Origin: Fodinibacter sp963834965
Lineage (GTDB): Bacteria > Actinomycetota > Actinomycetes > Actinomycetales > Dermatophilaceae
Direction: 5' to 3'
NCBI GenBank assembly: GCA_963834965.1
Contig: CAWIEI010000017.1
Span: 186,001 to 250,000 of the forward strand
DNA length: 64,000 bases
Numbering within the stretch: position 1 is the first letter of the stretch; the number at the start of each line of letters is the position of its first letter. The position numbers and the translations under genes were made by a program. The notes beneath the pieces are model-generated. The model ran no database searches. It was not told the DNA's origin and worked only from the letters and a program-made list of their open reading frames with translations. This document shows positions 24,089 through 32,401 of this stretch, in pieces.

Positions 24089-24360
24089 CTACCCTACGGA
24101 CACCCGGACCGTCCCGATCAGCGTCCGGTGGTCGGAGCAGGGCCGGGTCCCGCTGGTCGTCGTCTCGCCGTGGCCGGGACACCGGCGGTCCCTGTCGTCG
24201 AGCTCACGGTAGGCGCCGTGGTTCGAGCCGTTGTGGGCCGTGTCGACGGACGCGGAGTACCAGTCGTCGAGGCGCCCGTGGTGCGGCTGGGCGTTGAGGT
24301 CACCGCGAGCAGGGCGCCAGGTCCGCCCCGATGCATCGCCCAGCCGGCCACGTTCCAGGT
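24089..24360 (-). pseudogene. Decayed endonuclease/exonuclease/phosphatase (EEP) family gene
   Basis: Reading leftward from just after the ogt stop, one frame shows TWNVAGWAMHRG, the expected N-terminal end of EEP proteins. The next frame shows GDLNAQPHHGRLDDWYSA, the internal GDxN catalytic motif, and then CSDHRTLIGTVRVSVG, the terminal SDH motif. A full enzyme is 250 residues or more. Here the two ends are joined by an internal deletion and frameshift within about 90 codons, and a stop codon just precedes the N-terminal piece. No functional product is expected. Confidence 0.7.
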
Positions 24361-24984
24361 TCACACCGTGTAGGTGCCGGTTCCGGTCGCCGGGCCCGGT
24401 AAGTGTCCTGCGGCGTGCGCCGCCTCGAGCGCAAGGAGGTGCTCCTTGGCGGCCGGCCCACCGGCATATCCGCCGACCCCGCCGGATGCCGGCAGCACCC
24501 GGTGGCACGGCAGCACGATGCACAGCGGGTTCGCCCCGAGGGCCGTCCCCACCGCCCGGGCCGCCCCGGCGTGGTCGACGGCCGACGCGAGCACGGCATA
24601 GGTCGTGCGCTCGCCGTAGCCGACCCGCGCCGCCAGCCCGCGGAGCACCTCGCGCTGGAACGGCGAGGCGAGCGCCAGGTCGGGCCGCACCTCGACCGAC
24701 CGGGCCGCCCCTGAGAGGTAGGCGGCGAGAGCCCGCCGCGCGGCATCCGTCGGTGCCGGGTGCCGCAGCACCCGTGGGCTCACAGCCGCTGCGATGCGCT
24801 GCAACCAGCGGTCCTCGGATGCCGGGTCGCCGGCATACGCGCACGTCACCACCGCGCCGTCGTCGCGCACGGCCACGAGCAGCCGCCCCACCTCGGTGTC
24901 CTCGAGCACGTACGAGACGTCGGTGGGCTCGAGCACGGGAGGGCCGGCGAGTGGCGGGTCGAAGGAGGTGAACGGGTTGGTCAT
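24361..24984 (-). CDS. ogt: Methylated-DNA-protein-cysteine S-methyltransferase
   Basis: 207 residues from ATG 24984. The active-site motif VLPCHRVLP places the acceptor Cys at about residue 160. The upstream helix-turn-helix-like segment SPFQREVLRGLAARVGYGER and the GYAGG loop complete the DNA-binding domain. The protein removes O6-alkyl groups from guanine in a suicide reaction. Its start overlaps the stop of the sigma factor gene in an ATGA arrangement, so both are translated as a coupled pair. The C-terminal tail after EAAHAAG is slightly extended and Gly/Thr-rich. Confidence 0.93.
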   Translation of the reverse strand: MTNPFTSFDPPLAGPPVLEPTDVSYVLEDTEVGRLLVAVRDDGAVVTCAYAGDPASEDRWLQRIAAAVSPRVLRHPAPTDAARRALAAYLSGAARSVEVRPDLALASPFQREVLRGLAARVGYGERTTYAVLASAVDHAGAARAVGTALGANPLCIVLPCHRVLPASGGVGGYAGGPAAKEHLLALEAAHAAGHLPGPATGTGTYTV

Positions 24985-25475
24985 GGCGAGTCCTCCAGGT
25001 CGGACAGGCCGGGGAGGTCCCGGCGGAGGGTGGCGATCGCGTCGCTCAGCAGGCGGCGGCTCATGCCCGGCGAGGTGCCGAGCGTGGCCGCCACCGCGCG
25101 GTGGTCGAGGTCGCCGACGAAGCGGAGCACCACGGCATCCCGCTGCCGTGGGGGCAACGCGGCCACCCGTGCCCACAGGTCGCCGTCGGGCGCCTCGGGC
25201 GGGGGGAGCGTGGGGGCCTGCGCCAGCAGGGCCGGATCCTCGTGGGGGACCGTGCGCCGGGCCGCGCGGTGGTGGTCCATGGCGCACCGGTGGGTGATCG
25301 TGAGCAGCCACGAGCGCAGGTTGCGGGCGTGGGTGAGCCGGGGGTAGGCCACCAGTGCCTGGGTCCACGCCTGCTGGGCGACGTCGTCACCGGCGCCGGG
25401 GGCGAGGGCGTGCGCGAGGCGGGCGACGTCGCGCCAGTGCGCGTCGACGAGGTGCTGGAAGGGCGGGAGGCTCAC
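24981..25475 (-). CDS. ECF-type RNA polymerase sigma factor coupled to ogt
   Basis: I chose GTG 25475 (VSLPPFQHLVDAHWRDVARL); the frame upstream is non-coding in character. 164 residues. The region 2 core is RNLRSWLLTITHRCAMDHHR near 55-75, and the region 4 helix-turn-helix is LPPRQRDAVVLRFVGDLDHR with a following AATLGTSPGMSRRLL. No anti-sigma gene is adjacent. The 4-base overlap with ogt suggests that the regulator and repair enzyme are made together, perhaps in an alkylation or general stress response. That link is inferred from gene context. Confidence 0.9.
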   Translation of the reverse strand: MSLPPFQHLVDAHWRDVARLAHALAPGAGDDVAQQAWTQALVAYPRLTHARNLRSWLLTITHRCAMDHHRAARRTVPHEDPALLAQAPTLPPPEAPDGDLWARVAALPPRQRDAVVLRFVGDLDHRAVAATLGTSPGMSRRLLSDAIATLRRDLPGLSDLEDSP

Positions 25476-25518
25476 GATGGTCCAACGGTAGGGGGGCCGC
25501 GCGTGTGAGTATTCAGGG

Positions 25519-26361
25519 GTGGACGTCGAGAACCGGACGGTGCTGCCCGGGCCGCCGGTAACGGACCGGCCGCTCGTGATCGCCCACCGGGGCGCCAGCG
25601 ACGAGGAGCCCGAGCACACCCTGGGCGCCTACCGGAAGGCGTTCCAGCACGGGGCCGACGGCGTCGAGTGCGACGTGCGGCTCACCGCCGACCACCACCT
25701 CGTGTGCGTGCACGATCGCAAGGTCGACCGCACCTCCAACGGTGCCGGGGTGGTGTCCGCGCTCGAGCTGGCCCGGCTCGAGGAGTTCGACTGGGCCTCG
25801 TGGAAGACCGCCGACCGCCCCGGCGACACCGAGTCGCCCGAGTTCGACCCCGAGCGCGGCCACCTGCTGACCCTGCGCCGGCTGCTCGACACCCTCGTCG
25901 GCACCGGCCAGGAGGTCGTGACCCTCATCGAGACCAAGCACCCGACCCGGCACGGCAACGACGTCGAGAACACGCTGGTGCAGGTGCTACGCATGTTCGA
26001 CCTCGACGGCGGCGACCAGCCGGGCCGCCCGCACGTGCGGATGATGTCGTTCTCCAACCGGGCGTTGAAGCGGGCCCACAAGCTGGCTCCCCAGCTGCCG
26101 CTGGTCTACCTCGTCGACGCCACGGTGCCGGCGCTCACCTGGGACGGCAGCCTGCCCAAGGGCGTGGGCGCCGTGGGGCTCGACGTGCGGATGCTGCGCC
26201 GCCCCAAGGTGGTCCGGGCCTACCAGCGCCGGGGGCACCAGGTCTACGTCTGGACCGTCGACTCGCACGACGACGTGGACCGCTGCCTCGAGCTCGGGGT
26301 CGACGTGATCATCACGAACCGTCCCGGGTACGTTCTTCGCCAAGTGGCCCGATCCGGCTAG
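25519..26361 (+). CDS. Glycerophosphodiester phosphodiesterase
   Basis: 280 residues from GTG 25519; an in-frame GTG at about 25558 is an alternative start. The GDPD signature is intact: VIAHRGASDEEPEHTLGAY near residue 20, then DGVECDVRLTADHHLVCVHD, which supplies the Glu, Asp and catalytic His. The C-terminal end GVDVIITNRPGYV is also typical. The enzyme hydrolyses glycerophosphodiesters to glycerol-3-phosphate and an alcohol. No signal peptide is seen, so it is cytoplasmic. It is divergent from the sigma/ogt unit by 43 bases. Confidence 0.93.
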   Translation: MDVENRTVLPGPPVTDRPLVIAHRGASDEEPEHTLGAYRKAFQHGADGVECDVRLTADHHLVCVHDRKVDRTSNGAGVVSALELARLEEFDWASWKTADRPGDTESPEFDPERGHLLTLRRLLDTLVGTGQEVVTLIETKHPTRHGNDVENTLVQVLRMFDLDGGDQPGRPHVRMMSFSNRALKRAHKLAPQLPLVYLVDATVPALTWDGSLPKGVGAVGLDVRMLRRPKVVRAYQRRGHQVYVWTVDSHDDVDRCLELGVDVIITNRPGYVLRQVARSG

Positions 26362-26371
26362 GTTTGGCGGC

Positions 26372-26890
26372 GTGACCTCGAACTTCGACCACGACGACAG
26401 CCAGGACGAGGGCGCCCCCGGCACGGGGCGCACCGGCGAGACCGGCCTCATCGTCACCGAGACGCCCGGGCCGGGCGTCGACAGCATCATCTGCACCCTG
26501 CGCGCTCCCCACGAGCCGGCCTCGGTCGGCAAGGTGCGCCGCGAGGTGGTCAACGACCTGCAGACCCGCGACCTGCCCGAGCAGCTCGTCGACGAGGCCG
26601 AGATGGTCGCCTCCGAGCTGCTCACCAACGCGGTGCGCCACGCCCGGCCGTTGTCCGACGGCACGATCCGGGTGCGCTGGAAGATCCGCGGCGACGTCGT
26701 CGAGGTCGAGGTGACCGACGGCGGCGGTGAGACCGTGCCCCGGCCGGCACCGCGCACCGTGTGGCTGTCCTCGGGTCGCGGGCTGCGCATCGTGCGCTCC
26801 ATCGCCCACGAGTGGGGCGTCACGGAGGACCGCACCGGCAACGTCGTGTGGGCCACCCTCGGCGGCCCGAGCCGGCGCCGGGCCACCTGA
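26372..26890 (+). CDS. HATPase-type ATP-binding protein (RsbW/SpoIIAB-like)
   Basis: 172 residues from GTG 26372, ten bases after the phosphodiesterase stop. The N box reads VASELLTNAVRHARP, the G1 box is VEVTDGGGE, and the G2 box is SSGRGLRIVRSIAHEWGV, which together define a histidine-kinase-like ATPase without a dimerisation domain. Actinobacterial stand-alone members are usually anti-sigma factors or serine kinases acting on anti-sigma antagonists. No sigma or antagonist gene is adjacent, so the partner is unknown. Confidence 0.88.
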   Translation: MTSNFDHDDSQDEGAPGTGRTGETGLIVTETPGPGVDSIICTLRAPHEPASVGKVRREVVNDLQTRDLPEQLVDEAEMVASELLTNAVRHARPLSDGTIRVRWKIRGDVVEVEVTDGGGETVPRPAPRTVWLSSGRGLRIVRSIAHEWGVTEDRTGNVVWATLGGPSRRRAT

Positions 26891-26913
26891 GCCCACCCGG
26901 TTAGGGTGCTCGC

Positions 26914-27804
26914 ATGGGCAAGGCATCTCGACGTCAGCGCGGCACCGACACCACCCCCCGGCAGCCGCGGCCGGCACCGGCGCCGTTCGAGCGACGGCCG
27001 TTCCAGGGGCTGGCGGGTGAGACCGACTGGGTCGCCCTGCGCGAGATCCTGCCGGCGGCCACGGCCGTGGTCACCGTGCGCCCGGAGCACCTGGCCGACG
27101 GCGCGCCGAGCGAGGTGACCGTGGCCACCGTGCTGCCGATGGCGTGGCCCGGCCTGCACCGGGCCGACGGGTCGGTGCTCATCGGCACCCAGTCGGGCAA
27201 CGCCAGCGGCGACGCGTCGCGCGACCTCGCCGGCCAGCTGCTGGCGGCGCTCGCGGCCGAGCCCGGCCACCCGGTGGTCACCACGCCGCAGGTCACCGCC
27301 GACAGCCCACGGCTGCAGGACGTACTCGTCGACGACTCGCCGTTCGAGGTCACCGTGCACGAGGGCTTCGAGTTCTGGGTGGGTGGCGAGGACCTCGAGG
27401 GCGAGGCCGCCGAGTCGCTCGAGCGCGCCAACGCCACCGTGGTGCCCACCGTCGCGCTCAGGTCGCTGCCCTCGGCCTACTGGGTGCGCATCGGTGAGCG
27501 GGCGCACATCCGCCTGGTGCTGCCCGACGACGAGGACCCCGCCACCGACGCGCTGGCCCGCCTGCACGCCGCCGGCGACGACACCCTCGGCGGCGACACC
27601 CGGCTGCTCGGCGCCTTCCGCGCGTGCGGCCTGCTGGTGCCGGTGTGGGACCTCGACCCCGAGCTCGAGGCCGCCGACCACGAGGACGAGCTCGCCGCCT
27701 GGGGCATGCGGTACACCGCGGCACTCGCCTCGGACGCCTCGCTCACCGCCGACGAGCGCCGGGCGCGCTCGGGCCTGCTGAGCCGCCAGGTCACCCTCCG
27801 CTGA
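26914..27804 (+). CDS. DUF5926 family protein
   Basis: 296 residues from ATG 26914. The start MGKASRRQRG and the following PFQGLAGETDWVALREILPA segment are characteristic of DUF5926, a soluble actinobacterial family of unknown function. The basic N-terminus resembles a nucleic-acid or ribosome-binding tail, but no motif proves it. The stop overlaps the glycosyltransferase start by one base (TGATG), so the genes are coupled. The conserved neighbourhood of ATPase, DUF5926 and glycosyltransferase is familiar in Micrococcales; functional meaning is not known. Confidence 0.88.
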   Translation: MGKASRRQRGTDTTPRQPRPAPAPFERRPFQGLAGETDWVALREILPAATAVVTVRPEHLADGAPSEVTVATVLPMAWPGLHRADGSVLIGTQSGNASGDASRDLAGQLLAALAAEPGHPVVTTPQVTADSPRLQDVLVDDSPFEVTVHEGFEFWVGGEDLEGEAAESLERANATVVPTVALRSLPSAYWVRIGERAHIRLVLPDDEDPATDALARLHAAGDDTLGGDTRLLGAFRACGLLVPVWDLDPELEAADHEDELAAWGMRYTAALASDASLTADERRARSGLLSRQVTLR

Positions 27805-28565
27805 TGAGCTCGCTCGCCGCGCGGGTCGCCGCCGTCGTGCCGTGCAAGGACGAGGCCGACCGCATCGCGGCGACCGTGGCGGCCGTGGCCGCGCTGCCCC
27901 AGGTGGGCCGGGTGGTGGTCGTCGACGACGGGTCGACCGACGGAACCTCGGATGCCGCCCGCGCGGCCGGCGCCGACGTCGTGCGCCACGAGCGCAACCG
28001 TGGAAAGGCGGCAGCGCTCGAGACCGGGGTGCGCCGGGTGCGCGAGCTCGAGCAGGCGGATGCCGTCACGCATCTCGACGACGCAGGCGACCCCGCCGCT
28101 GCCTGGCCCGCCGCGCTGCTCTTCGTCGACGGCGACCTGCAAGAAACCGCCACCAACCTCGGGGTGCTCACCGCGGCGGTCCTCGACGGCCGTGCCGACA
28201 TGACGATCGCCACACTGCCTGCCCAGATCACCGCGGGTGGGGGCCGCGGGCTGGTCGTGGGGCTGGCCCGGCGCGGCATCGCGCACCTCACCGGCTTCGT
28301 TGCGGTGCAACCTCTTTCGGGGATGCGCTGCCTCAGCCCGGCGGCGTTCTCGGCGGGCAGCCCGCTGGCTCGCGGCTGGGGCGTCGAGACGGCGCTGACC
28401 GTCGACGTGCTGCGGGCCGGGCTCACCGTGCTCGAGGTGCCCTGCGAGCTGCAGCACCGGGTCAGCGGGCGTGACTGGCGCGGGCAGGTGCACCGGGCCG
28501 AGCAGTACCGCGACGTCTGGTGGGCGCTCGTGCGCCGCGGCTGGCGGCCGTGGCAGCGGGGCTGA
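27804..28565 (+). CDS. Family 2 glycosyltransferase
   Basis: 253 residues from ATG 27804. The GT-A fold is shown by AAVVPCKDEADRIAATVAA, then VVVVDDGSTDGTSDAA and a metal-binding LLFVDGDLQET. No transmembrane segment follows, so it acts on the cytoplasmic face. Similar proteins make polyprenyl-phosphate sugars or glucosyl-phosphoglycerate-type products. The next gene is an MptB-like polyprenol-phosphate-mannose-using enzyme. A role in supplying or starting a lipoglycan chain is a reasonable inference. Confidence 0.87.
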   Translation: MSSLAARVAAVVPCKDEADRIAATVAAVAALPQVGRVVVVDDGSTDGTSDAARAAGADVVRHERNRGKAAALETGVRRVRELEQADAVTHLDDAGDPAAAWPAALLFVDGDLQETATNLGVLTAAVLDGRADMTIATLPAQITAGGGRGLVVGLARRGIAHLTGFVAVQPLSGMRCLSPAAFSAGSPLARGWGVETALTVDVLRAGLTVLEVPCELQHRVSGRDWRGQVHRAEQYRDVWWALVRRGWRPWQRG

Positions 28566-30181
28566 CCGGCGCCCCGCCAGGGCCGGCGTCCGCGGCATCC
28601 GGGCTGGCCCGCGCCCACCGGTGGTGCGTCGCCGGGGCGCTCGGGCTGCTGCTCCTCGTCGGGCTGTCCGGCCCGAACGCCGCCCAGCCCGACCTCGCCC
28701 CGCCCGGCTGGGTGCGGGCACCGCAGCTGCCGTTCGAGCTGGGGCCGGGGGCGGTCACGGCGGTGCTGTGGACGGCATACCTGCTCGGGGCGGTGGCGGT
28801 CTACCTCGGGCTGCGGGCGCAGGTGGCGGCGCTGCGCACCTGGCTGGCCCCCGGCATCCTGGCGTTGCTCGCCCTGCTGTCGGCACCGTTCGGCTCGGCC
28901 GACCACGTCAACTACCTCGCCTACGGGCGCATCCTCGTCACCGGTGGCAACCCGTGGGTCGACGCCCCGATCAGCTGGGCCGGCGGCCTCGACCCCATCA
29001 CCAGCCGGGTCGAGGAGCCGTGGACCACGGAACCCAGCGTCTACGGGCCGTTCGGCACGCTGCTGCACGCGCTGTCGGCATGGGTCGGGGGCGGCTCGCT
29101 GCGCCAGGGGGTGTGGGTGTGGCAGCTGATCGTGGTGCTGTCGTGGCTGGCCGTGCGGGCCCTGCTGCGGGTCGTGCTCGACCCCGACCTGCACGGCCGG
29201 GTCGACGTGCTGTGGACCCTCAACCCGCTCGTCGTCGGGGTCGGGGTGCTCGGGGCGCACATCGACGCGGTTGCCACCGCCCTCGCCGTGGCCGCGGTGG
29301 TGGTGGCGGCCCGGCGGCCGGGCTGGGCCGGGGCGGCGCTGAGCGGCGTGGTGGTGGCGCTGGCGGCATCCACCAAGTTCACGTATGCCGTCGTCGGCGT
29401 GGGGATCGTTGCGGCCTGGTGGGTGGTGGGCCACCGGTCGGGCGCCCTCGCCCGGCTCGTCGGCGCGCTGGCCGGGGGGTTCGTCGTGGTGGCCGGGGCG
29501 CTGCACGTGTGGGCGGGGCCGCACGTCTTCGACCAGCTGCTGCGCTCGCGGCAGGCGGTGTCGCTCGCCACCCCGTGGCGGCCGCTGCTCGAGGTGGGCC
29601 GCGACGCCTGGGGCAACGGGCCGACCCGCGCGCTCATCGGCATCGGGGCGGCACTGCTGGCGGTGCTGCTGGCCTGGTGCCTGCTGCGCGCCAGCCGCCC
29701 AGCGGCCCGACCCTCCCGTGACCAATTGGTCGATTCCGGGACACCGGGCGCGGTCGAGGAACGTCCCTCCCGTGACCAATTGGTCGATTCCGGGACGGAT
29801 GCCGGGGGGCCGGGTTCCGCGTTCGCGCCGGTCGCGCTCTGGGTCACCGCGTGCCTGGCCCTGGCCTACTCGCTGGCGGCGCCGTACTCGCTGCCGTGGT
29901 ACGACCTGCTGCTGTGGGCCTGCCTGCCGGCGGTGCTGCCCGGGCTGGTCGACCTCGTGGCGCTGGTGCGCCTGGCCGCGATGGCGGTGGCCTACGTGCC
30001 GGGCCGGGTGCTCGGCATGACGCCGGCCGTGGAGGACCTCACGCTGGGGGTGCGCCGGGGCGTCATCCCGTGGGTCGGGCTGGTGCTCTGGGTGGTGGTC
30101 ATCACCGCCGGCGTGCGGAGCGGGTCTGCGCGGCGGCCCGGGCCTCGTCGAGCAGGTACGACACCGACACCGACACGATGA
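28550..30181 (+). CDS. MptB-like polyprenol-phosphate-mannose-dependent mannosyltransferase
   Basis: The GTG at 28550 overlaps the glycosyltransferase end by 16 bases; an in-frame GTG at 28520 is possible. About 543 residues with some 12 to 13 hydrophobic segments. The first extracytoplasmic loop carries SADHVNYLAYGRILVTGGNP, and TEPSVYGPFGTLLHALSAW follows; both are typical of GT-C mannosyltransferases of the MptB group. These use polyprenyl-phosphate-mannose outside the membrane to build alpha-1,6-mannan. A loop before the last helices contains a duplicated PSRDQLVDSGT sequence from an inserted DNA repeat. The last 80 bases overlap the convergent membrane-protein gene. Confidence 0.88.
   Translation: MAAGLTGAPPGPASAASGLARAHRWCVAGALGLLLLVGLSGPNAAQPDLAPPGWVRAPQLPFELGPGAVTAVLWTAYLLGAVAVYLGLRAQVAALRTWLAPGILALLALLSAPFGSADHVNYLAYGRILVTGGNPWVDAPISWAGGLDPITSRVEEPWTTEPSVYGPFGTLLHALSAWVGGGSLRQGVWVWQLIVVLSWLAVRALLRVVLDPDLHGRVDVLWTLNPLVVGVGVLGAHIDAVATALAVAAVVVAARRPGWAGAALSGVVVALAASTKFTYAVVGVGIVAAWWVVGHRSGALARLVGALAGGFVVVAGALHVWAGPHVFDQLLRSRQAVSLATPWRPLLEVGRDAWGNGPTRALIGIGAALLAVLLAWCLLRASRPAARPSRDQLVDSGTPGAVEERPSRDQLVDSGTDAGGPGSAFAPVALWVTACLALAYSLAAPYSLPWYDLLLWACLPAVLPGLVDLVALVRLAAMAVAYVPGRVLGMTPAVEDLTLGVRRGVIPWVGLVLWVVVITAGVRSGSARRPGPRRAGTTPTPTR
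29711..29796 (+). repeat. Two identical 32-bp palindromic units inside a coding sequence
   Basis: Copies at 29711-29742 and 29765-29796 are identical over 32 bases and lie 54 bases (18 codons) apart, so both encode PSRDQLVDSGT. The centre of each is the perfect palindrome GACCAATTGGTC. The unit as a whole is an imperfect hairpin with TCCCG and CGGGA ends. It is strikingly A/T-rich for this gene. The element looks like a small palindromic repeat inserted in a tolerant loop. A degenerate relative lies at 41654-41705. Confidence 0.85.
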
Positions 30182-32270
30182 GCGGCACCGCGAGGCTGGC
30201 CCCGACGGCCGGGATCGCGACCCCGGAGTCGTTGACGAGGAACCCGATGGTGAGCGTGACGAGCAGGGCGATCAGGCCGGCCCGCAGCGTGGGCGCCCGG
30301 TCGTACGAGTGCTGCATCGCCCGCGAGCCCCACGACGTCGGCCGCGCCAGCACGTAGATGACGAAGAGCAGGGCCGCCGGCACGAGCAGGGTGAGCGGTG
30401 CGTTGCCGAGCAGGAGCTCGTAGTTCTGCTGGGCCTTGCGCACGACGATGTCGAGGGCGTTGCCGTCGAGGATGGCCTGCACGAACTGGCCCAGGTGGCT
30501 GCGCGAGGCCGACGGCCGCAGCCAGTCGGCGCCCGCCACCAGGAAGAACAGCCCCACGACACCGATCCCGAGCAGGAGCACCCGCTTCCAGGTCATTGTC
30601 AGCCCCAGCACCGCGAGGATCAGGTAGGCCAGCCCGGGCACCAGCGCCGGCGGGCCACCACCGTCGGCGCCCCAGAACGGCATGGCGTCGATGACGACCG
30701 CGATGCCGCCGATCACCGCCACCGCGATGGCGGCGGCCTTCTGCCGACCGGCCAGCACGAGCATCGACGACACCGCCGTGCAGAGCAGGATGGTGGCCGT
30801 CGCGAACAGGGCGAACGTGGGGTTGCCCATGCCGTAGTAGCGCCCGCCGACGACGGGCTGCAGGCCCATCAGCGACGACAGCTGCAGCCGCGACCCGGTC
30901 ATCACGTCGACCGCCAGCACGACCATCGTCGTGGCCGACACGAACGCCATCGGGCCAAGCGCCCACGTGCCCCACGGGCCCTTGAGGGCCGCCGTGGCGA
31001 TGATCGCGACGAACAGCCCCACGGCCGCGACGACCGAGACCATGGCGATGGGGAAGCGCCACCAGGGCAGCAGGTTGGCCAGGAAGGTCGAGACCGGTAC
31101 ACAGGCGGCCGCCACCGAGATCACGCGCACCCGCGACAGGGTGGTCACCCGGGTGCGCTCGGACCCCAGCCGCCCCTGGTAGACCAGCAGCACGAGCAGG
31201 TAGATCGCCAGCTGCCCGTAGGCGAAGACCATGAAGAACGGCTCGACCAGGTCGTGCACGTCGTGGCTGGCCTCGTCGTAGTCGGACAGGTACGTGAGCC
31301 GGGCCTGCGCGCGCCGCTCGGAGTTGTCGGGCGCGGGGTCGGAGGTCAGGGGTGAGCCGGCCACGGCGTCCGGCACCGGCAGCCCCACGACCGACAGCAC
31401 CGTCGCCGTGACGTCGGCGGCCTGGGCCAGGCCCTTCTGCTTGGTCGACGACGACACCAGGACGCCCGGGCCGAAGTGCGGGCCTCGCGCCACCACCAGG
31501 CGCAGCCGCTCGCCGCGCCCGGCATCCGAGAGCGAGGCCACCACGTAGTCGGCGCCGTTCGGGCCGTCCTCGATCACCTGGCCGATCCGCCGGTCGATCT
31601 CGATGAGCTGCTGGCGGCGCGAGGCCGCGGCCGGCTCGCCCGCGGCGACGTCGTCCGGGTCGCGCAGCGAGCCGACGTCGACGAGCGTGACGGGGCAGCC
31701 GTTGAGGTCCTCCATCAGCTGCCGGTCCGACCACGGGGTGTACTGCTCGATGCGCCCGTCGCGGCGGGCCCCGCCGGCAGCGGCGAACGGCTGCACGGCC
31801 TTGAGGCACATCCGCCCGCCGGCCGCGGTGTCGCCGAGCAGGCCCAGCTGGGAGTCGAAGCGCTCGTCGGCGGCGGCCCTGAGGTAGGTCGGCCACTGCA
31901 CCACGGAGCCGCCCTCGACGGTGGGGGCACCCGGGCACGGACGGTCGGCGGGGTCGCTCTCGACGCCGGGGCGCGGGGCGGCAGCGCGGGCGCCGGCCGA
32001 GATGCCCAGCCAGCCGTCGATGGGGCAGGTGTTGAGGTAGACCGAGCGCACTGACAGGGCGGCCGAGGAGCCGTCGCGCAGCAGCCCCCACAGGTTCGGG
32101 GTGGTGCGCTGGTCGACGTCGGACCAGCTGATGCCGCCGGTGCCGACGAGCACCACCGCACCGGCCGGGTCTGCGCGTGGGGCGCCGCTGGCAGCACTCG
32201 ACGATGGGAGGAGGAGCCCGGTGAGCACGGCCGCGAGGGCGACCGTGATGGCGAGGGCTCTGCGCAGCAC
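30102..32270 (-). CDS. Large exported/membrane protein with alkaline phosphatase-like ectodomain
   Basis: 722 residues from ATG 32270. A signal peptide (LRRALAITVALAAVLTGLLL) leads into about 330 extracytoplasmic residues, then about ten hydrophobic segments. The ectodomain begins VVLVGTGGISWSDVDQRTTP and later has YVVASLSDAGRGERLRLVV, a layout like alkaline phosphatase/sulfatase-fold proteins. The usual metal ligands are incomplete, so catalysis is uncertain. The gene is flanked by MptB-like and GT87 genes, so a role in envelope glycan or lipoglycan decoration is inferred. Its 3' end overlaps the convergent MptB-like gene by 80 bases. Confidence 0.85.
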   Translation of the reverse strand: MLRRALAITVALAAVLTGLLLPSSSAASGAPRADPAGAVVLVGTGGISWSDVDQRTTPNLWGLLRDGSSAALSVRSVYLNTCPIDGWLGISAGARAAAPRPGVESDPADRPCPGAPTVEGGSVVQWPTYLRAAADERFDSQLGLLGDTAAGGRMCLKAVQPFAAAGGARRDGRIEQYTPWSDRQLMEDLNGCPVTLVDVGSLRDPDDVAAGEPAAASRRQQLIEIDRRIGQVIEDGPNGADYVVASLSDAGRGERLRLVVARGPHFGPGVLVSSSTKQKGLAQAADVTATVLSVVGLPVPDAVAGSPLTSDPAPDNSERRAQARLTYLSDYDEASHDVHDLVEPFFMVFAYGQLAIYLLVLLVYQGRLGSERTRVTTLSRVRVISVAAACVPVSTFLANLLPWWRFPIAMVSVVAAVGLFVAIIATAALKGPWGTWALGPMAFVSATTMVVLAVDVMTGSRLQLSSLMGLQPVVGGRYYGMGNPTFALFATATILLCTAVSSMLVLAGRQKAAAIAVAVIGGIAVVIDAMPFWGADGGGPPALVPGLAYLILAVLGLTMTWKRVLLLGIGVVGLFFLVAGADWLRPSASRSHLGQFVQAILDGNALDIVVRKAQQNYELLLGNAPLTLLVPAALLFVIYVLARPTSWGSRAMQHSYDRAPTLRAGLIALLVTLTIGFLVNDSGVAIPAVGASLAVPLIVSVSVSYLLDEARAAAQTRSARRR

Positions 32271-32401
32271 GGGGCAAGGTTACGGGGCGGTAGCCGCGCC
32301 GCCCGAATCAGCGGATCCTCAGGTTTCCCGGGTACCTGCGGGCCGTGCGGTGCTCGGGGCGCGGGTGCCGCCGTGGGCTCCCGACCCCCCAGAATGGTGC
32401 T

